Source: Bacteroidota bacterium (GTDB taxonomy: Bacteria > Bacteroidota > Ignavibacteria > Tepidaquicellales > Tepidaquicellaceae). From it: 64,000 nt of DNA. The stretch spans positions 1 through 64,000 of the forward strand of contig JAFDZR010000013.1 of NCBI GenBank assembly GCA_018266875.1, in the 5' to 3' direction. This document shows positions 54,451-63,541 of this stretch, one piece after another. A program made the translations under genes and the position numbers. Position 1 is the stretch's first letter, and each line of letters starts with the position of its first letter. The notes beneath the pieces are model-generated. The model saw nothing but the letters and a program-made list of their open reading frames with translations, searched no databases and had not been told where the DNA came from.

Positions 54451-55631
54451 AAGTAGCAGTCTTTTCAGGTAACATACCATCCACCACATTCATAGAGAAC
54501 CTGATCAGGAATCTTTCATCATCCGGTGTAAAGGTGCTTCTGTTCGGAAAAAAATTCAGGGAAGTAAAATATAATGAAAACGTGGAAGTGCTCGATACTC
54601 CGGATTCAGGATTTTCCCTTCTTTTCTTTCTGGCAAAGGAATCTGTAAAATTGATCTTCAGGGATACTCGTCTTTATTTCAGGTCGGCGGGAATAATATT
54701 CAAATCAGACAGAGGTTTAAAAAATAATTTAAGGGAATTGGGAGCATTGCTTCCTATTCTGAACAATCAGCCGGATATATTTCACATACAGTGGGCAAAG
54801 ACGCTTCAGAGGAATCCTTATTTATTTGAACTGCTTAAATGCAGGTTCGCGCTGAGTCTCAGAGGAGCTCATATAAATTATTCGCCGATAAACGATCCCG
54901 CTCTTGCTGAGAGTTACAGAAAATATTTTCCTGCTATTGACGGATTCCATGCAGTATCCGAAGCTATTGCAAAAGAAGCAGTTAAATACGGAGCTGACAT
55001 TAAAAAGATAAATGTAATTTACTCAAGTGTATCTGAAAAAATCCTGAAAAATGAAATTGCATTTAAAAAAAATCACGGAGAGGAAATCAGAATTATTTCA
55101 ATAGGAAGATTTCACTGGAAGAAAGGATATCATTACGCTCTTGATGCAATGAAAATACTCATCGGAAAAAAAATTAAATTCAGATATACGATCGTGGCTC
55201 AGGGCGAAATACCGGAAGAGATACTTTTTATACTCAATGACCCTGATCTGAAAAAACACATTGAGCTCAAAAGCGGGATGGATCATGAAAAACTTATGTC
55301 GGAAATGAGATCATCTGACATGCTGATACTCCCTAGTGTAGAGGAAGGAATTGCCAATGTGGTGCTTGAAGCAATGGCTGCAGGAATTCCCGTAATTAGC
55401 ACAGACTGCGGCGGCATGAAAGAAGCGGTGTCAGACGGTGAAAACGGAATCCTGATAAAGGTCAGAGATCCGGAGCTGCTTGCAGAAAAAATTTCCGAAC
55501 TTTCGCATTATTCATATGAATCTAAGTCTGAAATGATCCTTAATGCAAGAAAGACTATCGCGGAAAAATTTTCCGAACAAAATCAAAAGGATGGTTTTAT
55601 CAATTTTTATAATTCAATACTGAAGTACTGA
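54447..55631 (+). CDS. Glycosyltransferase, GT4 family
   Basis: A 394-residue GT-B enzyme. The N-terminal VAVFSGNIPSTTFIENLIRN is a GT4 opening, IISIGRFHWKKGYHYALDAM (about residues 215-234) starts the donor domain, and LPSVEEGIANVVLEAMAAG (about 293-311) is the E-x7-E motif. GGMKEAVSDGENG follows. It starts at TTG overlapping the AsnB-like stop and ends 4 bases before another GT4 of similar size, so the pair may add neighbouring residues. Confidence 0.88.
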   Translation: MKVAVFSGNIPSTTFIENLIRNLSSSGVKVLLFGKKFREVKYNENVEVLDTPDSGFSLLFFLAKESVKLIFRDTRLYFRSAGIIFKSDRGLKNNLRELGALLPILNNQPDIFHIQWAKTLQRNPYLFELLKCRFALSLRGAHINYSPINDPALAESYRKYFPAIDGFHAVSEAIAKEAVKYGADIKKINVIYSSVSEKILKNEIAFKKNHGEEIRIISIGRFHWKKGYHYALDAMKILIGKKIKFRYTIVAQGEIPEEILFILNDPDLKKHIELKSGMDHEKLMSEMRSSDMLILPSVEEGIANVVLEAMAAGIPVISTDCGGMKEAVSDGENGILIKVRDPELLAEKISELSHYSYESKSEMILNARKTIAEKFSEQNQKDGFINFYNSILKY

Positions 55632-55635
55632 AAGT

Positions 55636-56826
55636 ATGAAGATTGGACTTGTATTGCCTGATGTCCCGCAGTATTCAGAAACATTTTTTAATTATAAAAT
55701 AAAAGGACTTACTGCTTCGGGAAATGAGGTTATGCTTTTTACCGGAAAAAAGAACACTTCAAGAAAAGATCTGAATGTGATCAGCGCTTATCCTGTCAGC
55801 AGCAGTGATGTAATAACGCAGTCTTTGATGTTTTTGTATGTGATCCTTAAGACTCTTTTAAAAAGTCCTAAACGGATGAAGAAACTTTTAAATCTTGAAT
55901 CAAAGGACGGGAAAAGTTTCCCGGAATGCCTTAAATCAGTTTACATTAATTCTCATATTCTAAATGAGGATCTGGATGTACTGCATTTCGGATTTACAAC
56001 GATGGCATTGAAAAGAGAGAATACAGCATCCGCCATGAATGCAAAAATGAGTATTAGTTTCAGAGGTTATGATATAAATATTTACCCGTTGAAAAATCCA
56101 GGATGTTACAGAAAGGTTTGGGAAAACACAGACAAGGTGCATACAATATCTGATTACCTGAGAGTTAAAGCCATTACAGAAGGACTTCCGGAGAAAACTC
56201 CTTTTATGAAGATCACTCCGGCAATTGACATTAAGAATATATGTCAGGCAAATATCAGGGAAAATATTGCCGAACCGAGGATACTGACGGTAGGGAGACT
56301 TAACTGGATAAAGAATTATGAGACATCAATTTCAGCCATGAAATTACTTGCAGACAAGGGAATAAAATTCACATACGAAATCATAGGAGAGGGAAATGAA
56401 CTTGAAAGACTAAAGTTTGCAGTATATCAGCTTGGTCTTGAAGAAAGGATTATATTCGCCGGTAAAAAAGATCATGACGAGGTAAAAGATAAAATGCAGA
56501 ATACGGACATTTATATTCAGCCAAGCTATGAGGAAGGATTCTGCGTCTCAGTGCTGGAGGCACAGGCTTCGGGATTGATGTGCATTGTAAGTGATGCAGA
56601 AGGTCTTAGGGAAAATGTAATTGACGGCGAGACAGGTTGGGTGGTTCCCGGAAGAAATTTCAGGGCATTTCAGGAGAAGATCTGTGAGGTGATAGAAATG
56701 AAAGCGTCAGACAGAAAAAAAATATCCGATAATGCGAGAGCTAGAGTTGAAAGAGAATTTAATATTGAAGATCAAAACAATAAATTCAGGGAATTTTTTG
56801 AAACAATGCTAAACCGCGCAAACTAA
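55636..56826 (+). CDS. Glycosyltransferase, GT4 family
   Basis: A 396-residue GT-B enzyme. The opening is IGLVLPDVPQYSETFFNYKI, ILTVGRLNWIKNYETSISAM (about residues 216-235) starts the donor domain, and QPSYEEGFCVSVLEAQASG is the E-x7-E motif (about 295-313). It is a near neighbour in type of the preceding gene and may be its duplicate. It ends one base before the next GT2. Confidence 0.88.
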   Translation: MKIGLVLPDVPQYSETFFNYKIKGLTASGNEVMLFTGKKNTSRKDLNVISAYPVSSSDVITQSLMFLYVILKTLLKSPKRMKKLLNLESKDGKSFPECLKSVYINSHILNEDLDVLHFGFTTMALKRENTASAMNAKMSISFRGYDINIYPLKNPGCYRKVWENTDKVHTISDYLRVKAITEGLPEKTPFMKITPAIDIKNICQANIRENIAEPRILTVGRLNWIKNYETSISAMKLLADKGIKFTYEIIGEGNELERLKFAVYQLGLEERIIFAGKKDHDEVKDKMQNTDIYIQPSYEEGFCVSVLEAQASGLMCIVSDAEGLRENVIDGETGWVVPGRNFRAFQEKICEVIEMKASDRKKISDNARARVEREFNIEDQNNKFREFFETMLNRAN

Positions 56827-56827
56827 T

Positions 56828-57751
56828 ATGAAAAGATCAGTTTCCATAATAAGTCCTGTCTACAAAGCGGGAAAAATAGTTGACGAGCTTGTAAGAAGAG
56901 TTTCCGAAGAGGCGTCACGGATCTCGGACAGTTATGAAATAATTCTTGTCGAAGACTGCGGAGGAGACAACTCATGGGAAAAAATAGTGGAGAACTGCGA
57001 ATTAAATCCGGCAGTCAGGGGAATTAAACTCAGCAGGAACTTCGGACAGCATTATGCGATCACAGCCGGCATGATGGAAGCCAAAGGCGACATCGTAATA
57101 ATAATGGACTGTGATCTTCAGGATGATCCCGTTTATTTCACTGATCTGCTGAAAGTGTTTGATGAAGGGTATGATATTGTTTTTACGAAAAGAATCAACC
57201 GCAAGCATTCTCTTTTCAAAAAAATCACAGCGGGAATATACAATTTCCTTTTCCGATTGTTTGCTGATAAAAACTTTGATCTTGATGTCGGATCTATGAC
57301 TATGATAAGCTCAAGAGTGAAGGATGAATTTGTGAAACTTAAGGATCAGGACAGACTTTACATTCAGTTGCTTAAATGGATCGGATTCAGATCAGCTTAT
57401 CTCCCCGTTGAACATAAAAAAAGATTTGAGGGAAGGTCTTCATATACACTTTCAAAATTGTTTTTCACAGCCATACAGGGGTGGACTTCACATTCAGATA
57501 AACTTTTAAGACTGTCTATATACAGCGGGCTGTTTATTTCTTTTGTAACCCTGCTGATTGGCATATATATTGTAATCAGTTATTTCATGAAAAGCTTTCA
57601 GGCGGGATGGCCTAGTTTGATAGTTGCAGTATTATTCTCTGCCGGACTTATTCTGATGAGTATCGGGATCACTGGAATTTATATAGGAAAGATATTTGAA
57701 CAGACGAAGGAAAGACCGCTTTACATTATTGATAAAAAAATAAATTTCTGA
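56828..57751 (+). CDS. GtrB/ArnC-like family 2 glycosyltransferase with two membrane helices
   Basis: A 307-residue protein. The N-terminal GT2 domain has VSIISPVYKAGKIVDELV, ILVEDCGGDNSW and IMDCDLQDDP (about residues 90-99), the DxD of this branch. Two C-terminal membrane helices (about 234-256 and 268-290) follow. Family members load a sugar or aminosugar onto polyprenyl phosphate, giving donors for periplasmic GT-C enzymes; two GT-C-like proteins (13985, 61213) in the window could use it. The LSRNFGQHYAI segment is typical. Confidence 0.9.
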   Translation: MKRSVSIISPVYKAGKIVDELVRRVSEEASRISDSYEIILVEDCGGDNSWEKIVENCELNPAVRGIKLSRNFGQHYAITAGMMEAKGDIVIIMDCDLQDDPVYFTDLLKVFDEGYDIVFTKRINRKHSLFKKITAGIYNFLFRLFADKNFDLDVGSMTMISSRVKDEFVKLKDQDRLYIQLLKWIGFRSAYLPVEHKKRFEGRSSYTLSKLFFTAIQGWTSHSDKLLRLSIYSGLFISFVTLLIGIYIVISYFMKSFQAGWPSLIVAVLFSAGLILMSIGITGIYIGKIFEQTKERPLYIIDKKINF

Positions 57752-57752
57752 T

Positions 57753-58457
57753 TTGAAGAATGCACTAATAACACAGTCAAATTACATTCCGTGGAAAGGA
57801 TTCTTTGATTCAGTAAATATCGCAGACGAACTGGTGCTGTATGACGACATGCAGTTTACCAAAAGAGACTGGAGGAACAGGAACCAGATAAAAACAAAGG
57901 ACGGTGTAAAGTGGCTGACAGTTCCAGTAGAAGTTAAGGGAAAATTTTTTCAGAAGATAAAGGAAACAAGGATAAGCGATCCCGGCTGGGCAAAAAATCA
58001 CTGGGATATAATAATTCACAATTATTCAAAAGCACCTCACTTCAGGGATTACAGGGATTTGTTTGAAGAGCTGTATCTCGGGAAAAAATATGAACTGATC
58101 AGCGATGTTAACTGCACATTTATAAAAGCAATCTGCGGGATACTCGGTATTGAAACACACATAAGATGGTCGGACGAGTTTGATCTGCTTGAGGAAAAGA
58201 CTGACAGACTCGTTGATATATGCAAAAAGCTTGAAGCAACGGATTACTATTCCGGACCCGCTGCAAAAGCTTACATGGATGAAAGTAAATTTGAGAAAGA
58301 AAATATAAAGGTACATTATTTTGATTACTCGGGGTATCCTGAATACAGACAATTATACGGCGGGTTTACGCATGCAGTGAGCATAATTGATCTTTTGTTC
58401 AATGAAGGACCCGAAGCTAAAAACTATATGAAAACATTTAAGAAAAATGAAAATTAA
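57753..58457 (+). CDS. WbqC-like family protein
   Basis: A 234-residue WbqC family protein. The N-terminal LITQSNYIPWKGFFDSVNIADE and YDDMQFTKRDWRNRNQIK (about residues 31-48) are highly characteristic, as is the WLTVPV segment. WbqC proteins occur in O-antigen loci beside amino-sugar genes, but their reaction has not been settled as far as I know. It starts at TTG one base after the GT2 stop and overlaps the NeuD-like gene by 11 bases. Confidence 0.9.
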   Translation: MKNALITQSNYIPWKGFFDSVNIADELVLYDDMQFTKRDWRNRNQIKTKDGVKWLTVPVEVKGKFFQKIKETRISDPGWAKNHWDIIIHNYSKAPHFRDYRDLFEELYLGKKYELISDVNCTFIKAICGILGIETHIRWSDEFDLLEEKTDRLVDICKKLEATDYYSGPAAKAYMDESKFEKENIKVHYFDYSGYPEYRQLYGGFTHAVSIIDLLFNEGPEAKNYMKTFKKNEN

Positions 58458-59115
58458 AAAAGTTGTAATTATCGGTAACACGTCAAATGCAAGACTGGCA
58501 AAATATTTTTTTACAATAGATTCGGAGTATGAGCCTGCCGCATTTTCAGTTGACAGTCAGTACATTAAGGGAAATGAGTTCGAAGGTCTGCCCGTTACTC
58601 CTTTTGAAGATCTGGAAAAAAATTATCCGCCTTCGGAATACGAAGCATTTGTGGCAGTCGGCTACACCAATATGAATAAGATCAGGGAGGAGCTTTACAA
58701 TAAATGCAGGGAAAAAGGTTACACGATGGCAAACTATATAAGTTCGAGATGTTCCTTCCTTACCCAGTATCCAACCGGTGACAATTGCTTCATACTCGAA
58801 GACAACACGATCCAGCCGTTTGTGAAGATTGGCAGCAATGTCGTGCTCTGGAGCGGGAATCACATCGGTCATGATGTAACGATAGAAGACCATAATTTCA
58901 TAACTTCGCAGGTTGTTGTGTCGGGATTTGTTACAATAAAGCGTAACTGTTTTCTCGGAGTGAATGCAACTATCAGGGACGGGATCACAATAGCTCCGGA
59001 AACTCTTATCGCGGCGGGAGCAATAATAATGAAAGATACAGTTGAGAAGGGAGTATATCTTCCTCCGAGATCAACACTCTTTGACAAGAAAAGCGATGAA
59101 ATCAAAATATCCTGA
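58447..59115 (+). CDS. NeuD/PglD-like hexapeptide acetyltransferase
   Basis: A 222-residue acetyltransferase. The N-terminal Rossmann-like domain (KVVIIGNTSNARLAKYFF) binds the sugar nucleotide, and the C-terminal left-handed beta helix shows repeats such as IGSNVVLWSGNHIGHDVTIED (two blocks about residues 136-156), with a catalytic-type His in NHIGHDV. It O- or N-acetylates a sugar in nonulosonic or amino sugar routes. It lies in the WbqC-NeuD-propeller-WecE set, so it may act on the amine made by the DegT enzyme at 60087. Confidence 0.87.
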   Translation: MKIKKVVIIGNTSNARLAKYFFTIDSEYEPAAFSVDSQYIKGNEFEGLPVTPFEDLEKNYPPSEYEAFVAVGYTNMNKIREELYNKCREKGYTMANYISSRCSFLTQYPTGDNCFILEDNTIQPFVKIGSNVVLWSGNHIGHDVTIEDHNFITSQVVVSGFVTIKRNCFLGVNATIRDGITIAPETLIAAGAIIMKDTVEKGVYLPPRSTLFDKKSDEIKIS

Positions 59116-59127
59116 AAAAACCAATTA

Positions 59128-60060
59128 ATGGAAAAACAGAACTGGGAAAAGCTCGGACTGATCTTTGTTCCTGACGGCAGGTCCGACTGGATGCATACGC
59201 ATGCAATGATGCCTGTTGCAGATCTTAAAGGAGATGATAAAGCAAGAATATATTTTTCCTCAAGGGATCTCAAAGGCAGATCGCAGGGAGCATTTATAGA
59301 TGTTGATCTGAATGATCCGTTTAAGATCCTCGGAATAAGCAATGAGCCGGTACTCAGGCTTGGTCAGCTCGGCGCATTTGATGATGCCGGTATTATGCCG
59401 ACCTCGGTTGTTGATATTGAAAATAAAAAGTATATGTATTATAACGGATGGACTCTCGGAAAGAATGTTCCGTTCTTTTCTTTCAACGGAGCTGCAGTAA
59501 GCGAAGACGGCGGAAAAAGTTTCGCTAAAATCTCGAGAGGTCCCGCTGTTTTATATTCAAATGATATTGATCCTTATTCTACGTTTGCACCTTTTGTGAT
59601 CAAGGAAGGTGGTAAATTAAAAATGTGGTATGTGTCGCTGATAAAGTGGACTGAGGAAAAAGGTGAGCTAAGGCATTATTACAATATAAGATATGCAGAA
59701 TCTGAAGACGGAATTAACTGGGACAGAAAGGGACATGTGTGCATAGATTTCAGTAATGATTTTGAATACGCCATAGCCAGACCTTTCGTACTAAAAGAAA
59801 GCGGTATATATAAAATGTGGTATTCATACAGGGAAAGCAAAAAGATCAAGACATACAGAGTCGGATATGCTGAATCAGCTGACGGCCTGACATGGGAAAG
59901 AGCGGATGAAAAAGTTGGTCTTGATGTATCGGAAACAGGCTGGGATTCGGAGATGATCGAGTATTCGTTTATTTATGATTTCAAAGGTGAAAGATACATG
60001 CTTTATAACGGAAACAGTTTTGGAAAGTCCGGAGTCGGACTTGCAGTACTGAGAAAATAA
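59128..60060 (+). CDS. Five-bladed beta-propeller glycosidase-like protein (GH43/GH130-like)
   Basis: A 310-residue protein with repeated blade motifs such as DDAGIMPTSVV (about residues 87-97), KLKMWYVSL (about 167-175), YKMWYSYRE (about 231-239) and RYMLYNG (about 290-296), plus paired phrases SEDGINWDRKG and SADGLTWERAD. No signal peptide is visible, so it would act in the cytoplasm. Proteins of this type recur next to WbqC genes in O-antigen loci; whether it hydrolyses, phosphorylises or binds a sugar is unknown. Confidence 0.75.
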   Translation: MEKQNWEKLGLIFVPDGRSDWMHTHAMMPVADLKGDDKARIYFSSRDLKGRSQGAFIDVDLNDPFKILGISNEPVLRLGQLGAFDDAGIMPTSVVDIENKKYMYYNGWTLGKNVPFFSFNGAAVSEDGGKSFAKISRGPAVLYSNDIDPYSTFAPFVIKEGGKLKMWYVSLIKWTEEKGELRHYYNIRYAESEDGINWDRKGHVCIDFSNDFEYAIARPFVLKESGIYKMWYSYRESKKIKTYRVGYAESADGLTWERADEKVGLDVSETGWDSEMIEYSFIYDFKGERYMLYNGNSFGKSGVGLAVLRK

Positions 60061-60086
60061 CGGGAAAATATTTCAATTTATAAAAC

Positions 60087-61232
60087 TTGGGAAAAGAAAA
60101 AAAACATATCGGATTCAACAAACCTTATCTGACCGGTAAGGAAACTGAATATATATTAGAGTCAGTGAAATCAAGAAAGATATCAGGTGACGGATTATTC
60201 ACTAAGAAGTGTCATGAATTTTTTGAGAAAAGATTTGGATTTAAGAAAGTTCTGCTTACCACTTCATGCACTGACGCGCTTGAAATGGCTGCGATACTAA
60301 TAGACACAAAAGAAGGAGATGAAATTATCGTTCCGGCATATACTTTCGTTTCTTCTGCAAATGCATTTGTGCTAAGAGGAGCGAGAATTATTTTCTGTGA
60401 CAGCGAAGATGAAACTCCGAACATAGACATAAAGAAGATCGAAAAACTTTTAACGCCGAAAACCAAAGCAGTTGTAGTTGTGCATTATGCGGGTATAGCT
60501 GTTGACATGGATCCGCTCATTGAACTTTCGAGAAAACATAATTTTTTCATTATCGAAGATGCAGCTCATTCCATTGATTCATATTACAAGGGCAGACCAC
60601 TTGGTTCGCTGGGTCATCTCGCCGCTTTCTCATTTCATGAAACCAAAAATGTAATATCAGGCGAAGGCGGAATGATTGTGATAAATGATGAAAGGTTTTC
60701 CGGAAGAGCTGAGATCATCAGGGAAAAGGGAACTAACCGTTCGGCTTTTTTCAGAGGCGAAGTTGATAAATACGGATGGGTTGATATCGGTTCCTCATTT
60801 CTGCCTTCAGACATACTGGCGGCATTCCTGTTCGCGCAGCTTGAAAATCTTGACGATATTCAGAATAAAAGAAAATATATCTGGAATTATTATTTTAACA
60901 AGCTGATGCCTTTAAAAGAAAAAGGACTTTTCAAATATTCATTCATTCCGGAATACGCAACCAATAATGCACATATGTTCTTTATTGAATGCAGAAATGA
61001 AAAAGAAAGGGGAGAACTGATCTCTTATCTGAAGGAGAATGGCGTTTACGCTGTGTTTCATTATCTCTCTCTGAATGAAAGTCCATACTACAGAGACAAG
61101 TGTGATCAGGCAGAAATGACAAATTCAGACAGATACACTGACTGTCTGCTGAGACTCCCTATGTATTATGAACTGTCCGACGAAGACCTTGAATACGTGA
61201 CAGATCATATTTTTGAATTTTATAAAAACTGA
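60087..61232 (+). CDS. DegT-family aminotransferase, WecE (dTDP-4-amino-4,6-dideoxygalactose) like
   Basis: A 381-residue PLP enzyme with Lys187 in SFHETKNVISGEGG. The opening IGFNKPYLTGKETEYILE and the stretches TTSCTDALEMAA and FLPSDILAAFLFAQLE match WecE/RffA closely. It would transfer an amino group to dTDP-4-keto-6-deoxyglucose, giving the 4-amino-galacto sugar used with WbqC-containing loci. No rmlA/rmlB genes for that substrate are in the window. It starts at TTG and overlaps the next gene by 20 bases. Confidence 0.88.
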   Translation: MGKEKKHIGFNKPYLTGKETEYILESVKSRKISGDGLFTKKCHEFFEKRFGFKKVLLTTSCTDALEMAAILIDTKEGDEIIVPAYTFVSSANAFVLRGARIIFCDSEDETPNIDIKKIEKLLTPKTKAVVVVHYAGIAVDMDPLIELSRKHNFFIIEDAAHSIDSYYKGRPLGSLGHLAAFSFHETKNVISGEGGMIVINDERFSGRAEIIREKGTNRSAFFRGEVDKYGWVDIGSSFLPSDILAAFLFAQLENLDDIQNKRKYIWNYYFNKLMPLKEKGLFKYSFIPEYATNNAHMFFIECRNEKERGELISYLKENGVYAVFHYLSLNESPYYRDKCDQAEMTNSDRYTDCLLRLPMYYELSDEDLEYVTDHIFEFYKN

Positions 61233-62673
61233 ACTGAACAGACTAATAAAATTATATAACTCCACAGGCAGAACAGGAAACATCATCCTTCTGATACTTC
61301 TCATTATATCAGGAATCCTTAACCGAATGTTCATGGTAGTAAAGTACCATGAAGCGGATTACATTATAGAAATTGTCCTGATATTCCTTGCATACATTTT
61401 GGTCAAAAAACTTCTCAGGAGAAATGATCAGTCTTTCAGTAACCGGAAGGTCAAATTATTCAGGTTCATTTTATTCATGGGTATTGCATTGAGGATCCTG
61501 TTCGGGATTCATGATGTAATTAACAGACCTGTTCAGGACAGCGATTATGAAAAGCATGAGAAACTGGGAAAAAGACTTGCCGAGGAAGGAGAGTTCTATG
61601 ATTTTGCAGGAGTGGAATTAAGGAATTTCAGACAGCCCGGACTGCCGCTTATTTTCGCAGGCGGTTTGAAGATTTATGACCATCCAGTTACATATTCCAT
61701 AATTATGATACTGTTTTCATTCGGAGTATTGATCGCAGGATATTTTATTTTCAGGGATCTGGATAACATAGCTTCATTTCTAATTTTTACATATCTGAGC
61801 ATTTCGCCGAACATGCTCTTCATGGCTTCGAATTCAAATACGCAGCTTTCTTTCTTTTTCTTTTTACTAATACTGTTCCTGGTATTGAAGAATTTCAAAG
61901 GCAGAACATATGAACTGATTATAATAGGAGCGCTGCTGGCGGCTGAGATGTATATAAGGTTTAATTTCTTCATGATCTTTCTCCTTCTTCCGTTCTTTAT
62001 TGAAACATACAGGGACAAGAAAATTATTTTCGGAGCGGGGAAATTTGCGGTTGTATTTGCCGCATTCCTGCTGTTTTATTCTCCGTGGATTTACAGAAAT
62101 TATCTTACATACGGAACCATAAGGTTAATGCCTACTACGGGACTTGGTCTTTACAGTACGAACATTACAACTGATCCGAAAAAAGTCGGTGATTACAACG
62201 GCGTCCCTGATTCTGTTTTAAAGAAATACAGCAATCTCAGCGAAATGGAATTTGACGAAGCTCTGAAAAAGGAAACGCTGGATTTTGTAAAACAGCATCC
62301 AATGGTTTATGTGGAGGGAATACCTTTTAAGATCATGAAATATTCCGGCAGACAGGACTGGACTATTGGATATTTTTTTCAGTTTACGGAATACAAAGGT
62401 GATATTATAACTGAAACGATATTCCAGTCAGCTGAAAATTTTCTGATATGGCTGATTCTGTTTTACTCTTTATTTTATTTGTTTAAAATAAAAAAACCGG
62501 GACCGCTGGCGGTATATATTCTCTGGGCTTATCTTATTTATTCAGTTGTACTTATACCAATTTCTGAAACGAGATCACGATACAACTTTCCATATATATT
62601 ATTCCCGTTAATAGCCCTTTCACTGAATGAAAGGAAAAATTCAAAGGAGGATAAACAGACCGATGCCGGGTAA
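61213..62673 (+). CDS. GT39/ArnT-like polytopic glycosyltransferase
   Basis: A 486-residue membrane protein with about ten helices. The first large loop has PVQDSDYEKHEKL (about residues 111-123), with the Asp-x-Asp of GT-C catalytic loops, and NFRQPGLPLIFAGGL (about 137-151) resembles the PMT_2 R-x-P-G-x-P motif. It probably adds a sugar from polyprenyl phosphate in the periplasm. The start is TTG 61213, which overlaps the WecE-like gene by 20 bases; no later start keeps the first helix. Confidence 0.8.
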   Translation: MNFIKTELNRLIKLYNSTGRTGNIILLILLIISGILNRMFMVVKYHEADYIIEIVLIFLAYILVKKLLRRNDQSFSNRKVKLFRFILFMGIALRILFGIHDVINRPVQDSDYEKHEKLGKRLAEEGEFYDFAGVELRNFRQPGLPLIFAGGLKIYDHPVTYSIIMILFSFGVLIAGYFIFRDLDNIASFLIFTYLSISPNMLFMASNSNTQLSFFFFLLILFLVLKNFKGRTYELIIIGALLAAEMYIRFNFFMIFLLLPFFIETYRDKKIIFGAGKFAVVFAAFLLFYSPWIYRNYLTYGTIRLMPTTGLGLYSTNITTDPKKVGDYNGVPDSVLKKYSNLSEMEFDEALKKETLDFVKQHPMVYVEGIPFKIMKYSGRQDWTIGYFFQFTEYKGDIITETIFQSAENFLIWLILFYSLFYLFKIKKPGPLAVYILWAYLIYSVVLIPISETRSRYNFPYILFPLIALSLNERKNSKEDKQTDAG

Positions 62674-63541
62674 GCTGCTTATCATATGGGATTTTGATAC
62701 AGCAATAGGGCAGATTAATTCCACTATGCCGTATAATTTCAGATATGATCCTATTTATGAAGAGATAGAAAATGTTGATTACATTTTAAACAGGGCTCAC
62801 ATTGAAGACATCAGGATGACTTTTGCCTGTGTGGGATTTGCCGGCGAATCAGGAGTATTCCCGTTTAACATACCCGATATTATAAGCAAGATCTCAATCA
62901 GAGGTCATGAGATCGCTTCACATTCCTGGAAGCACGAATGGTTTCCTTATCTGAACGAAAAGCAGATCTACAGATCGCTTGAAAGAAGCAAACAGACTCT
63001 TGAATCATGTCTTGGTCCGGGAGAGAAAGTTTCAGGATTTGTTCCGCCTCACAGCAGACCAATGAGCTGGCTGAAAAAATATTCCGTTAGTCTCGGGGAC
63101 AGAGGTCTTTATCCGTTTCATAAGGGAAGCGACATAGGATATATAATAAAAGAACTTGGAAAATTAAATTACAGATGGTGCAGGGTTTTACCAAAGTACA
63201 AACCGGTCTGGGAAAAAATAAAAGGAAATCAAAGCGATGACTCCGTGTTTTTTCCGGTATGGGAAACTCACGACAATATAGTCTGCGTGCCTTCTCATTA
63301 TAACGGATTTGATAAAGCTGCAATTGATTTTGTCAAAGAGGCAGTAAAAAGGAATGAGACAGCGGTAATAAGCGGACATCCTGCAGGACTCAGCAGAGAT
63401 AAAGAAGAGAGCAGGGAATATTTTGACAGATTCATTGACAAAGCGGTTCAGCTCAGAGATGTAGAAGGACTTGAGATACTTACGGTTCAGGAGCATATTT
63501 TAAAAAATCTTTCCTTAACGGAAAAGAAAACGGAGAATTGA
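62663..63541 (+). CDS. NodB-like polysaccharide deacetylase family protein
   Basis: A 292-residue enzyme from ATG 62663. LLIIWDFDTAIG (about residues 4-15) holds the Asp motif, and RGHEIASHSWKHEW (about 90-103) the H-x3-H zinc site; PPHSRPMSW follows. It removes acetyl groups from sugars in known relatives. ATG 62663 is preferred: it follows an AAAGGAGG at 62643-62650 (12-base spacing, unusual for this window) and overlaps the gene before by only 11 bases, whereas ATG 62627 would overlap by 47. Confidence 0.83.
   Translation: MPGKLLIIWDFDTAIGQINSTMPYNFRYDPIYEEIENVDYILNRAHIEDIRMTFACVGFAGESGVFPFNIPDIISKISIRGHEIASHSWKHEWFPYLNEKQIYRSLERSKQTLESCLGPGEKVSGFVPPHSRPMSWLKKYSVSLGDRGLYPFHKGSDIGYIIKELGKLNYRWCRVLPKYKPVWEKIKGNQSDDSVFFPVWETHDNIVCVPSHYNGFDKAAIDFVKEAVKRNETAVISGHPAGLSRDKEESREYFDRFIDKAVQLRDVEGLEILTVQEHILKNLSLTEKKTEN

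Noticed and set aside
58869-59342. 157-codon open frame on the - strand
   Set aside because: It lies wholly opposite the NeuD-like and propeller genes, which have clear family motifs. Its translation shows no recognisable domain and the strand is otherwise empty.
62643-62650. AAAGGAGG as proof of Shine-Dalgarno use in this genome
   Set aside because: It is an isolated case inside coding sequence of the upstream gene. Other starts lack such a motif, so it was used only as weak support for one start.
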